DNA from: Candidatus Hodarchaeota archaeon
Lineage (GTDB): Archaea; Asgardarchaeota; Heimdallarchaeia; Hodarchaeales; Hodarchaeaceae
Length of the DNA stretch: 57,924 nt
Assembly (NCBI GenBank): GCA_029856365.1
Contig: JAHQWW010000011.1
Location: forward strand, 1 to 57,924
Direction of reading: 5' to 3'
The position numbers and the translations under genes were made by a program. The notes beneath the pieces were generated by a model, which ran no database searches, was not told where the DNA came from, and saw only the letters and a list, made by a program, of their open reading frames with translations. The number at the start of each line of letters is the position of its first letter. Positions within the stretch are counted from its first letter, which is position 1. Positions 37,415 through 46,365 of the stretch are shown in pieces.

Positions 37415-38629
37415 ATGGCGGCTAAAAGGGTTGCAATAACGGGGCATGCTGGAATAGGTCATGTTCATGGTTTTGGAGGGCTTATTCAAGATGATTCGGC
37501 AGGATTCATTACAGTAGCATCAATGATTAAAGAAATATTGCATGTAAATACCCTTATTGAAGAAGTGGATGTTGACCTGCGTTCTAATACTATAAAGATT
37601 ACTACTTTGGATGGTGGTAGTTCTACTTCCATTCCAAGATGTGGAATAACACCTGGAGAAGCAACACTCATGCAAAATTTAGTTGGACAAGATGCTTTGT
37701 TCTGTCAATCCTTAACGCTAAATACTCTAGGACGAATGTACGGACAAGGTGTTCTTGAGACTCCTGTATGCCTTCAAGGAGCGTTAGCCAATTCAATTGT
37801 CAATACATTTAAGAGAAAAGGACAAAATAATTTTAAGACAACCGTTGAGAATGTTGATGTTAATTGTGGGTTAATTGGAGGTTTGACAGCTGTCATTAAT
37901 GGAGTAGATACATCACTTCTAGTAACCGTGAATCAAACAATAAATGGCCTCGGACCAGTTGAGGATTTAGAGGGAAATATTGCGTTGGGATCGAAATATG
38001 AACTTATGAAAGAACTTGACATGTTACAATGTCCCACTATAGTGGTTGAAAGCAAAGCTTACTCACCATCTTTATCAGATCATCTTAAAGAGAATACTTT
38101 TCTAATAAGAGCTCAGAAAGAAATAGATAATCCTGTAGTAGCAAATGCTTTAGTTGACTCTGTAGAGGAATTAGGATTTCCTGTCATTTTTCGAGACGAT
38201 CTTCTACCCCAGAAAATAGGATTTATGAAGCAGAATACCAGAAAGTTTGCTGATAAGATAATAAAGTATGCAAACGATCTTAAAAACACAAGTTTGGCCT
38301 CAGAAAAGGTAATATTGGTTGCTAACATAGCTAAACTGATTAGCCAAGATGCTGGAAGTATTACGTGCATATCAGATGAATTACATGATGTTGTTCGAGG
38401 TGCTGGTATGATTCCTGGAATGGCTGCAGTCATATCCTTACTAGTCACCAAAGAATATTATCAGCATTGGAAGATACCCTTATTTGAGGAAAAAGATGCA
38501 GAGATAACTAAATCTATTCTCAATCGTACTGTAAAGAAGATTTCATCGAAGATAAATAAAGCTTATAGTTATATTGAGAAACATTACACTGATATTCGTT
38601 CATTGGAACAGATTATCATTCTGAAGTAA
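37415..38629 (+). CDS. Conserved-looking protein with GHAGIGHVHG motif, unknown
   Basis: I do not recognise this 404-residue protein. It opens with AKRVAITGHAGIGHVHGFGG, a Gly/His-rich motif that looks like a binding or catalytic loop, followed by QDDSAGF and GITPGEATLMQNLVGQD. A second Gly-rich part (VNCGLIGGLTAVINGVDTSLLVTVNQTINGLGPVEDLEGN) and a third (AGSITCISDELHDVVRGAGMIPGMAA) suggest an enzyme with three conserved sectors. No membrane helix or signal peptide. Three cysteines (CGIT, FCQS, NCGL) lie near these sectors. It is the only gene in its direction in the vicinity and may be monocistronic. A GAGG lies 12 bases before the ATG. Confidence 0.6.
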   Translation: MAAKRVAITGHAGIGHVHGFGGLIQDDSAGFITVASMIKEILHVNTLIEEVDVDLRSNTIKITTLDGGSSTSIPRCGITPGEATLMQNLVGQDALFCQSLTLNTLGRMYGQGVLETPVCLQGALANSIVNTFKRKGQNNFKTTVENVDVNCGLIGGLTAVINGVDTSLLVTVNQTINGLGPVEDLEGNIALGSKYELMKELDMLQCPTIVVESKAYSPSLSDHLKENTFLIRAQKEIDNPVVANALVDSVEELGFPVIFRDDLLPQKIGFMKQNTRKFADKIIKYANDLKNTSLASEKVILVANIAKLISQDAGSITCISDELHDVVRGAGMIPGMAAVISLLVTKEYYQHWKIPLFEEKDAEITKSILNRTVKKISSKINKAYSYIEKHYTDIRSLEQIIILK

Positions 38630-38982
38630 GTTATTGGAAAGTTGAGAATTATTAGCCATATAAGAATGTTTTTTTGCTCATTTGAAAATTACTTCAATAG
38701 ATTACGCGAATTTATCAATGTCTTAAATTTTATCAAGAAAATAAGGTGTTATTACTCCTATTAAATATTTATAAGCCATTAATTGAAATAACTAAGAATA
38801 ATCTTATAATACTGGGCTAAAGGGGTAATTATTAAAGCTAGAGCTTTCGAGGAAATCATTGCTTTTATTCATCATTTAGGAAATAAAAGGATCATCTTCA
38901 GTATTATTGTTTAAGATATCATTATACAATATAACTATTTCCTAAAGTGATATCCAGTTCTATCGTTCTAGATGAACCCTCA
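38630..38982. other. Intergenic region with a possible promoter
   Basis: About 350 bp between convergent genes. It has a TATA-like AATATTTATAAG (about 38764-38774) and, 50 bp on, AGGGG (38821-38825) before a 27-codon frame at 38831-38914 without a normal start codon. Nothing firm can be called. Confidence 0.3.
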
Positions 38983-40665
38983 TTATAGTGTCTTTTTTTT
39001 TCGGAGGATAGGAAGTAGAACCAAGATCGATATAAGAGCAATAATCCCATTGAATCCAGGAGTTGCTTTAAAATCAGTAGCAGATACATTAATTCCCAAC
39101 TGTAAGTCAGAAGCGTATTCTGAGGTTACATTCACATAAAGAGTGAAGCTATCTGGCATATCCTTTGATAATAATATTGGTAATTTGTTGGTTTTAGTTG
39201 GAAAAAGAGTTCCTATTGAGTCAGGGTAATCTACAATTATATTTTCGTTTGATGCTTGTACTTCTACTTTTGCACTATCACTTGTATTAAAGTATTGAGA
39301 TCCTGACTTCAAAGATATTTCTATTTTATTTTCATTATCTAATTTGATATATTGAGTTTTCTCTACTTCTATTGAAGGAGTTAATGACAACCAATGTTCT
39401 TCAAAATTATAAAGCTTGCGATGAACATTTTCAATCTGGTGTTCTGGAGGATCGAAGAAAACCACATCACTTTCATATATATTGTGTGTGCCATTATTTT
39501 CGTAAAAATGCCAATCATATGTACCGGTCGATTTGTAGATCTCTAGGGTAAGAGGAATGATATGTTGAGTGACGTAATTCCAGTCACTCCAGTCTCCTGC
39601 AACAGTATAATCAACATCAGTGTTTGTTTCATCAAAAAAAACCTCAGGAAGTAATTGTTCACTCTCCCAATTATCTAACATCTTTTCATAAAGAGAACTT
39701 TCAGCTTGTTTTTCATTTGTATATCCCCATCCAAGTATAGGGATAGTTGTACCAGAGTGCAAGCTTGAAGCATGAGCAAATTTATGTTTGACTACAAAAT
39801 CGACTAATGCTTTTGTTTCATTTTCTGATAGAGAAGCATCCCCAGGATAATCTTCAAGTAGTGTATTGCTGGTGCTGCCAGAGTCACATCTGCTGTCATT
39901 CCAGTGGATTGGATAATTCCGATTAAGATCAACTCCTCCACCAGAGTCTTCATCTATCAATCCATCCTGGTCTTCATCACTTCCTTCTAGCCAAGTTTCC
40001 CAACCCCCAGTCTCATACTCTGCTGAATAGATAGAAACATAACCATCTCCATCCGCATCATTAGGGCCATCCTCGTCAATTTTCCCGTCATTATCGTCAT
40101 CAATAGGTCTCATATTTTTACGTTGCCAAGGGTCTTGATATAAAGTGTAATCAAGACTATCTGGATTTAAGGTGACAATAAAGAACACAATTGTACGATC
40201 GAGTAGCTCTCCAATAGATTGATCAGAAGTGAGATAACCATTTACCAAATCACGGATAGTTCGGACTGTATGCTCAATTGTAATTTGTTCTCGTGCGTGA
40301 TGATGAGCCACTACGTAGGTTTTTCCCTTTACATCTTCCATAATTTGTTCATTAGTGAGCGCAATCAACGGAATAGGATTGTTCCAATACGATAAGCCAA
40401 TGAAAGAATAATCAATGAGATTAGAAGCAGTATGGTTAAAATATTCTAATTCAGCATAAAGCTCTGAAAGGTTATGATATTTATCTGGAAATAGTAATTC
40501 CAATGATTCTGCTTTCACAACCGTTGTTTTAGAATAAGGAATTCTTTGCACTTGCAGTTTGAATTCTTGATTCCCGTTGAATGCTGAGCTCGAATAGCAT
40601 GAAAGTGGCAGTAAAATAAGTGTTAAAATCAAGAGTTTTACAAGAGTAGTTCTCAATTCCTTCAT
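38983..40665 (-). CDS. Secreted M14 zinc carboxypeptidase with calcium loops
   Basis: A 560-residue exported enzyme. Signal peptide at 7-28. The M14 zinc motif is HARE (His123, Glu126), with NRNYP near 248-252, the third ligand in SLHSG near 303 and the catalytic Glu in TLEIYK near 380. Inserted between HxxE and the NRNY block are DDDNDGKIDED, DADGDGYVSIY and DEDQDGLIDED (about 189-240), Asp-rich calcium-binding loops. A C-terminal beta domain (410-530) ends in TPGFNG, a hydrophobic helix and RKKK, a PGF-CTERM-like anchor. It should remove C-terminal residues from peptides outside the cell. Confidence 0.85.
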   Translation of the reverse strand: MKELRTTLVKLLILTLILLPLSCYSSSAFNGNQEFKLQVQRIPYSKTTVVKAESLELLFPDKYHNLSELYAELEYFNHTASNLIDYSFIGLSYWNNPIPLIALTNEQIMEDVKGKTYVVAHHHAREQITIEHTVRTIRDLVNGYLTSDQSIGELLDRTIVFFIVTLNPDSLDYTLYQDPWQRKNMRPIDDDNDGKIDEDGPNDADGDGYVSIYSAEYETGGWETWLEGSDEDQDGLIDEDSGGGVDLNRNYPIHWNDSRCDSGSTSNTLLEDYPGDASLSENETKALVDFVVKHKFAHASSLHSGTTIPILGWGYTNEKQAESSLYEKMLDNWESEQLLPEVFFDETNTDVDYTVAGDWSDWNYVTQHIIPLTLEIYKSTGTYDWHFYENNGTHNIYESDVVFFDPPEHQIENVHRKLYNFEEHWLSLTPSIEVEKTQYIKLDNENKIEISLKSGSQYFNTSDSAKVEVQASNENIIVDYPDSIGTLFPTKTNKLPILLSKDMPDSFTLYVNVTSEYASDLQLGINVSATDFKATPGFNGIIALISILVLLPILRKKKTL

Positions 40666-40881
40666 AGTTCATTCCCAATAGAGTATTTGTTTAGCAAACA
40701 GCCAGAAGTAATCGCTTTAGACAAGTTTTATTTTCATTAAAATTAAGTTAATGCTTCCTGCAATGAAGAAAGTTATTGGTCCCCAAACCATAATTCTGAT
40801 CCTTAGAACTTCTTAAGAAATTGGAAGGGGAAAATAATATCAATTGTTGATAGCATGTGGTGTAACTAAGAGGTTACAGAT

Positions 40882-41430
40882 ATGAAAGTTATAATTGCGT
40901 ATGGAACAAGATATGGTGCGACTCAGGGAGTTGCTGAACGAATGTCTGAATGGCTACATGAAGATAATATTGATTCAGATATTATTAACGTAAAAAAAGA
41001 CTCCTGGCCAGAATTATCACTATACAAAGGATTAATTTTCGGTTCGGGGATCAAAATCGGTCAATGGACAAAAGAAATGAAAAATTTCGTAAAAAAGAAC
41101 AAAGAAGAGATCAATGCGTTAAAGGGGCCAAAAGTATTCTTTGTATGTTCTGGTTATGCAGCCATTCCTGAAAGATATCAGGAGATTAAAGAAGAATATT
41201 GCAAAAAAGTATTGGGAGATTTCGGGGTTACTGTGGACACTTACGAAGCATTTGGTGGAGTGATGAATGTATCATCTGATTCACCTATAGGGTGGTTAGA
41301 CAAGAAAATTTTAAAAGTAGCGGGAAAAGACACCCCTAATTTTGATCCTGATGGCGTCAATGATTCTAGAGATTGGGATAAAATTAAGAAATTTACTCAA
41401 GAATTCATCCAAAGGATAAAAAAAGATTAA
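40882..41430 (+). CDS. Flavodoxin-domain protein (HemG-like)
   Basis: A 182-residue FMN-binding protein. The phosphate loop YGTRYGAT lies at residues 7-14, followed by the flavodoxin sheet pattern with LIFGSGIKIGQWTKEMKNF and VFFVCSGYAA. This is the Flavodoxin_5 form of the menaquinone-dependent protoporphyrinogen oxidase HemG, but archaeal relatives are often simply flavodoxins. GAGGTTA precedes the ATG. It is followed 31 bp later by the DinB-like gene and probably shares a transcript. Confidence 0.75.
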   Translation: MKVIIAYGTRYGATQGVAERMSEWLHEDNIDSDIINVKKDSWPELSLYKGLIFGSGIKIGQWTKEMKNFVKKNKEEINALKGPKVFFVCSGYAAIPERYQEIKEEYCKKVLGDFGVTVDTYEAFGGVMNVSSDSPIGWLDKKILKVAGKDTPNFDPDGVNDSRDWDKIKKFTQEFIQRIKKD

Positions 41431-41461
41431 TACATATACTAGAAAAGGAGAATCGTTAAGA

Positions 41462-41983
41462 ATGTCAATAAAAGAATCTGAAGTTATTTCAAATGCTTTC
41501 CAAGAACAATATGGAGCTGCCATTAAAATGTTAGAGCAGGTGATCAAAAATTGTCCTGAAGAAATCTGGGATGATCGAACTAGTGGTCCTCCATTCTGGC
41601 AGGTCGCATTTCATGCCATGTGGTTTTTAGACTGGTATCTAGGAAGATCTAAAGATGAACGTAAAAAATTCAGACCAGGGTTCAAAGCTGATTTGAAAAA
41701 TTTAAAAGAGTTACCAAAGGAAACACTAACTCGTGAACAATTAATATCATATCTATCTAAGATAAAAGAGAAAGGTAAACAGAGACTGGATCAACTAACT
41801 CTGGAAGAATTAATACAACCATCTGTGTTCGAATGGCATGGGGGTAGTATTCACAGTTCCTTGATATATAACATTCGACATGTTATGCTTCACATAGGCG
41901 CTCTTAATTTGAGACTCCTTAGAAAAGGTATAAATTTGGACAATTGGGTAAGTCATGCTCCAATTTTGCCAAATAAGAGATGA
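41462..41983 (+). CDS. DinB family protein
   Basis: A 173-residue four-helix bundle. The metal-site histidines typical of the DinB superfamily appear in WQVAFHAMWFLDWYLG (residues 47-62) and RHVMLHIGALN (about 138-148). It is of the same superfamily as the protein at 3348-3809 but not close in sequence. The role is unknown; partners in this family detoxify electrophiles or use small thiols. It follows the flavodoxin gene, with AAGGAG twelve bases before its ATG. Confidence 0.75.
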   Translation: MSIKESEVISNAFQEQYGAAIKMLEQVIKNCPEEIWDDRTSGPPFWQVAFHAMWFLDWYLGRSKDERKKFRPGFKADLKNLKELPKETLTREQLISYLSKIKEKGKQRLDQLTLEELIQPSVFEWHGGSIHSSLIYNIRHVMLHIGALNLRLLRKGINLDNWVSHAPILPNKR

Positions 41984-41997
41984 TTGATGATCTCAAT

Positions 41998-42528
41998 TCA
42001 CTCATTCTTTTGAATATATAAGTTAATGGCTTCAATAATAATTCTCTGTGCTTCTTCTTTATCGGCCCAACCCATGATTTCTGTTGTTTTTCCCCGTTCT
42101 AACTGTTTGTATGTATTGAAAAATTCTTCGATTTCTCGCCTTAGATGTTTAGGGATTGAACTTATAGATTGAATTTCTTCCATACGGGGATCATCAGTTG
42201 GAACTGCGATAATCTTATCATCTTTTCCTTTTTCGTCTTTCATATTTAAAACAGCGATTGGTCTAGCGATTAGAATACATCCAGGGATTAATTCAATCCC
42301 AGAACTCAATGGTACTAATACATCTAAAGGATCGCCATCTTTACAAAGAGTTTGAGGAATGAAACCATAAGCTGCAGGATAAACCACGCTAGAATGTAAA
42401 ATTCTATCCACAAAGATGACGTTAAAGCTTTTATCATACTCATATTTAACTTTTGAACCAGAAGGTATTTCAATTCGAACATAAATCTTCTCTGGGGGAT
42501 TTGGACCTGGAGGAATGTTTTCATTCAA
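41998..42528 (-). CDS. ppa: Inorganic pyrophosphatase, family I
   Basis: A 176-residue soluble pyrophosphatase. The family signature DGDPLDVLV (about residues 69-77) with its Mg2+-binding aspartates is present, along with VRIEIPSGSKVKYEYDK near the N-terminus, YPAAYGFIPQTL, and DDP with IPKHLRREIEEFF. It splits pyrophosphate made in biosynthesis. The length fits archaeal and bacterial forms (about 170-180). The TTG start is backed by AAGGAT just upstream on the minus strand. Convergent with the DinB gene, 14 bp apart. Confidence 0.93.
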   Translation of the reverse strand: MNENIPPGPNPPEKIYVRIEIPSGSKVKYEYDKSFNVIFVDRILHSSVVYPAAYGFIPQTLCKDGDPLDVLVPLSSGIELIPGCILIARPIAVLNMKDEKGKDDKIIAVPTDDPRMEEIQSISSIPKHLRREIEEFFNTYKQLERGKTTEIMGWADKEEAQRIIIEAINLYIQKNE

Positions 42529-42629
42529 AGGTTATCCTTCCTTTATTGAAGATCTTTGGTTGAATATCTGTATATATAATACTTGGATTAATAGTTAGTT
42601 ACATGGTATTTAGTTCCAAGACCAAAATA

Positions 42630-43880
42630 TCACTTAAATGATTGTATATCTTCTTTTTTTCCATTTTTGACAAAGAAAATAGAAATAACGATCATTATTA
42701 ATGAGAAAAAAGCAGAAATCCAAAAATTGAATCTGAATGTTTCTTGTAATCCAGCAAACATCCCTCCAAGAGTCGAGCCCAATGCATAACCAAGATTCTG
42801 ACTGGCTCCAAAGATCCCCATAAAAGTACCACGTTTAGACTCTGAAATATGATCTGCAACGAGTGCAGGGCCTGCAATAAGAATTCCAACATAGACTGGC
42901 CATGTATAGGTGATTGCTGGGAGGATATAATTATTTGGCGATAAAATGAAACTTCCCCACACAAATAGATATCCAATGTAGCAAACAATGAGTATTTCCT
43001 TGAATCCTCTTTTTTCTCCAATCTTTCCTGCATAATGCGATGCTATTGTGCCTGTTAATGTAGCTGTTCCAAAAACTATCCCAATTAATAAGGCGGGAGT
43101 ATGGAGTTCATCAAGAAAGTATATTGAGACAAACATAGCCGAAAAACCACTTTGAAAACCATGTAAAATGGCAATTAAGAAAATTACGACAAGGATTTTT
43201 TTAGAAAAAAGAAGAGATATTGTGCTAAGGGGAGTAGAGGTGTTTAGATGAGGATTATTTTCTGATAACTCCTTTGGGGGGGACTCCCGTAAATCATGAG
43301 AGAAAAAGGAAATTATTAAGCCTAAAATACATGCGCCTAATGATAAAAAAAACAATATATTCATTCCCAAAGGTTCATATAAAAATCCTGACACCACAGT
43401 ACCAAAAAAATATCCTAGTGATGTTGACGCCACTAAAGAACCAAAAATATCCTCTTTATTTGTTAAACTAGCATATTTCAATACAGCAGGAGAAAAACAA
43501 GCGAGTAAGCTATTAATTACTACATAATCAATGAAAAAAAGCAATGGATCACTAATCACTATTACGGTTAAGAAAAAGACAAGAAAAATAAGAAAGCCGG
43601 TCAACATCATTGCTTTAGGTCCGATTTTATCTACAATCCATCCAAAAATGAAAATTGAAAATATCATAGAAATAAAAGGTAAACCATTAAGTAAGCCAGT
43701 AAGAAAATAATCCCCATTCGAAAGCTCAAAGAAATATGGACTAATAAAAGGTTGAACTAATCCCCAGGGAATTGTCCAAATCAAGTTCAACACTAAAACT
43801 GATGCTACATTTCGATCTAGGGAGCTGGGGATGAGATGAACAGATCGAAGATTAAATGATCGCGTCATGTTTCTTCTCAA
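42630..43880 (-). CDS. Major facilitator superfamily transporter
   Basis: A 416-residue carrier with 12 hydrophobic segments split by a polar loop near residues 195-225. The loop between helices 2 and 3 reads FGWIVDKIGPKAMM, a motif A variant. The Pro- and Gly-rich helix 11 segment is typical. It has no close tie to drug or sugar subfamilies by eye. Start is TTG at 43880 or ATG at 43868; neither has a strong ribosome site. It stands as a single minus-strand gene 101 bp upstream of the pyrophosphatase gene. Confidence 0.8.
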   Translation of the reverse strand: MRRNMTRSFNLRSVHLIPSSLDRNVASVLVLNLIWTIPWGLVQPFISPYFFELSNGDYFLTGLLNGLPFISMIFSIFIFGWIVDKIGPKAMMLTGFLIFLVFFLTVIVISDPLLFFIDYVVINSLLACFSPAVLKYASLTNKEDIFGSLVASTSLGYFFGTVVSGFLYEPLGMNILFFLSLGACILGLIISFFSHDLRESPPKELSENNPHLNTSTPLSTISLLFSKKILVVIFLIAILHGFQSGFSAMFVSIYFLDELHTPALLIGIVFGTATLTGTIASHYAGKIGEKRGFKEILIVCYIGYLFVWGSFILSPNNYILPAITYTWPVYVGILIAGPALVADHISESKRGTFMGIFGASQNLGYALGSTLGGMFAGLQETFRFNFWISAFFSLIMIVISIFFVKNGKKEDIQSFK

Positions 43881-44010
43881 TCACAAATTTTAATTTAACT
43901 AAGTTTCTACGAAAGCAGTTAATAAGCGAAATTTTTTTGGCAAAAGTCCTTCGATTCCAAGGTGACTACAATGCAAAGCCTTTCTAATATTAAATTCAAC
44001 TATAAGGTTA

Positions 44011-45417
44011 TCACTTGACACTTTTTGATCCTAAATTCTTCAATAGCATCATTGAAGTTATCACTCCCTTTTCAAACCATTCAAGCATTAAATTCTCATT
44101 TGGTGCATGGTTTCCCTGATCAGGTTGAGCAAAAGGTATGATGTACATTGGTTTTCTAATGTATTGGAAAAGATTGTAAAGGGGTAGACTTCCTCCTAAT
44201 AAGGGAATTTTCACCGGTGTTTCTCCAAATCCTTCAGTAATTGATTGAGCTAATATTTTAGTCCAGGAAAGATCTAAAGATGTATAAATCGGTGCAAAAC
44301 CAGCCTCAAAAGTTACATCACACCTATTAATCATTAATTTCCATCTATTTGACCTTGTTTTCAATTGTTCCATATGGTTTATTAACAGATCTTGGATTTG
44401 AGTAGGTTGTTGGTGGGGAACTAATCTGAAATCTAATTCAACCACAGCATCTTTTGGAATAATGGTTTTAGCATGTTCTCGGATATTGCCTGCGTGAAAA
44501 CCTCGAATATTAATCGTGGGTCGAAACATCACTCGATGTACAAGTGGAACATCCTGTTCTCCTCCGAAGTAACTAATCCCGAGAAATTTTTGATACATTT
44601 CGGGAGTTCGGTTTAATTCTTCAGCAGCTTTTAGCGCTCCTTCATCTGGAGAAAAAACCTTATTGTAAAATCCTTTAATTAGACATTTACCATTATCATC
44701 AACCATCGTTTGAAGAATACTCATTAAATCAATAGCAGGGTTGGGTTGTATTCCTCCAAAATTCCCCGAATGGACGTCATTGGAGGCAGAATTTAAGTAT
44801 ATCTGTGCAGTTACAATCCCTCTCGCACCAAAACATAAAGTGGGTTTCCAGGAAGGGTCAGCAGGACCATCGGAGACAAAAACCAAATCAATATCAGAAA
44901 AGAACTCTTTCTCTTGAATGAGAGCTTCATCTAAGTTGGGAGACCCAATTTCTTCTTCTCCATCAAAGAGAAATTTCACTCGAAGACCAAGTTTTGAAAA
45001 TTTTGTTATACATTCGATTGCGATAAGATGAGCAAAGAATTGACCTTTATTGTCTCCTACTCCTCTGGCATATATCCGATCATCACGGATTTCTGGCTCA
45101 AATGGTGGAGAGATCCATTGATCTAAGGGTTCAGGTGATTGAACATCATAATGTCCATAAATTAGTACAGTTGGACTTTTAACTGTATTTTCTTCGTCTG
45201 AAGTTTTTGGTTTCCATTCTGCAAGTATGATTGGATTACCTAATGTCCTAATGATTTTGAGACTACTAGCTGAAGCCTCCAATCGTCTTTTTAGCCAAAG
45301 TGCTGCCTCTTCTACAGCTGCTTTATTATTAGAAATACTTGGTATTCTAAGAAAATGGAATAAATCATCTAGAAAACCCTGTTTATGATCGATGAAATAA
45401 TCTACTACTTTTGACAC
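44011..45417 (-). CDS. M20 family metallopeptidase (dipeptidase)
   Basis: A 468-residue zinc peptidase of the ArgE/DapE/CPG2/carnosinase group. Metal ligands: His89 and Asp91 in YGHYDVQ, the bridging Asp in GVGDNKG (about 122) and EE in DGEEEIGS (about 155-157), with a late His in GNHAPNEN near 441. The dimerising lid domain (about 205-380) is present, with NDVHSG. It cuts dipeptides or N-acyl amino acids in the cytoplasm. The GTG start follows GGTGAGG on the minus strand. Together with the S9 peptidases it supports growth on peptides. Confidence 0.88.
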   Translation of the reverse strand: MSKVVDYFIDHKQGFLDDLFHFLRIPSISNNKAAVEEAALWLKRRLEASASSLKIIRTLGNPIILAEWKPKTSDEENTVKSPTVLIYGHYDVQSPEPLDQWISPPFEPEIRDDRIYARGVGDNKGQFFAHLIAIECITKFSKLGLRVKFLFDGEEEIGSPNLDEALIQEKEFFSDIDLVFVSDGPADPSWKPTLCFGARGIVTAQIYLNSASNDVHSGNFGGIQPNPAIDLMSILQTMVDDNGKCLIKGFYNKVFSPDEGALKAAEELNRTPEMYQKFLGISYFGGEQDVPLVHRVMFRPTINIRGFHAGNIREHAKTIIPKDAVVELDFRLVPHQQPTQIQDLLINHMEQLKTRSNRWKLMINRCDVTFEAGFAPIYTSLDLSWTKILAQSITEGFGETPVKIPLLGGSLPLYNLFQYIRKPMYIIPFAQPDQGNHAPNENLMLEWFEKGVITSMMLLKNLGSKSVK

Positions 45418-45621
45418 TAGAACCTCACCCTGAAAGAATTTTTAATCAAGGCTTTTTAACTTCATACTGGAAATTCATTTGATAAAAAGGAATAATTTAT
45501 GCAGGGGCTATTATTCATTCAATCAAACATTCAAAATAATTAAATTAAAATTAAAATCTTTACGAGTGATCTGAATAAAATCAATTTATGAGCTTAAGAT
45601 AAGAGTAATTGTGCATCTATC

Positions 45622-45637
45622 CGAATGTTTATATATG
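45622..45637 (+). promoter_or_regulatory. BRE/TATA promoter for small ORF
   Basis: CGAA at 45622-45625 followed by TTTATATA at 45628-45635 matches the archaeal BRE plus TATA layout. A transcript would start near 45655-45660, some 25-30 bp before the TTG at 45686. Confidence 0.45.
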
Positions 45638-45685
45638 ACGATAATTGCGGAACTATTGCAATCAACGAAAGTACAGGAGATTTAA

Positions 45686-45820
45686 TTGACAATTTCAAAA
45701 ATAGACAGGAAATCAAATAATATAGATGAGCTAATCCAAATTCTTAAATATCTTCATTATGATGGGACTGTTACCTATACAAATCGTGAAACAATGGAAC
45801 AGCTAACCCAAAAAGCTTAA
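45686..45820 (+). CDS. Small protein, 44 residues, unknown
   Basis: A TTG-initiated frame with an AGGAGAT ribosome site six bases upstream (45675-45681) and a BRE/TATA promoter at the right distance. The predicted peptide begins MTISKIDRKSNNIDELIQIL and is helical and soluble, ending in QLTQKA. It resembles no family I know. The fit of promoter, ribosome site and frame is its main support. Confidence 0.4.
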   Translation: MTISKIDRKSNNIDELIQILKYLHYDGTVTYTNRETMEQLTQKA

Positions 45821-46365
45821 CCACCAATCATCGATTCAATAACCTTTTCTATAATTACTTTTTATATTTAGAAATTCTTAATCTAAATTCTTTCACCCAT
45901 TATTGTTTAGGAAAAAGACTCGACAGGAAGTTTCTTCCCTTTTTATGACTGGAATAGTAATTTTATTTTTCATTTTGTCGTTTGCTTTTCCTGGGATCTT
46001 TCTTTTTTGCTTTCCAGGCAGGCGGCATCATTCCTTGGAAATTGGCACATAATTGAGGCTCGGGTCTATTCATTATGGTTTTGTTCCTCATTGATTATAA
46101 TTGAGTACTTTAGTCGAAAATAGGCACAGACTTTATCTTTGTATATCAACTTCATCAAAAAAGGAGTCTTTCCAGCAATATCAATAGAATCTAGAGAAAC
46201 GAAAAAAGAAGGCATCCATTTGTCGACAAATTGAATATAAGGCGATCAACAGAATAAAAGAATATTATCATGGAGGGAAGGTATAAAATTTCACATAGAA
46301 ATAAACAATTCTCAAGAGAATTCCCCAGAGAATGTTACTTTCGATTTTAATGATTATAAATATGA

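Larger units (their letters stand above)
45418..46365. other. Long intergenic region with one small gene candidate
   Basis: A 950-bp stretch between divergent M20 and S9 genes. It holds the promoter and small ORF given separately (45622-45820). The rest is AT-rich; a 35-codon hydrophobic frame at 45945-46052 lacks a spaced ribosome site and is not called. No repeat or RNA gene is visible. Confidence 0.4.

Noticed and set aside
45945..46052. 35-codon hydrophobic frame in the long intergenic region
   Set aside because: No ribosome site at proper distance and no promoter match; low-complexity Phe/Leu sequence is expected by chance in T-rich DNA.
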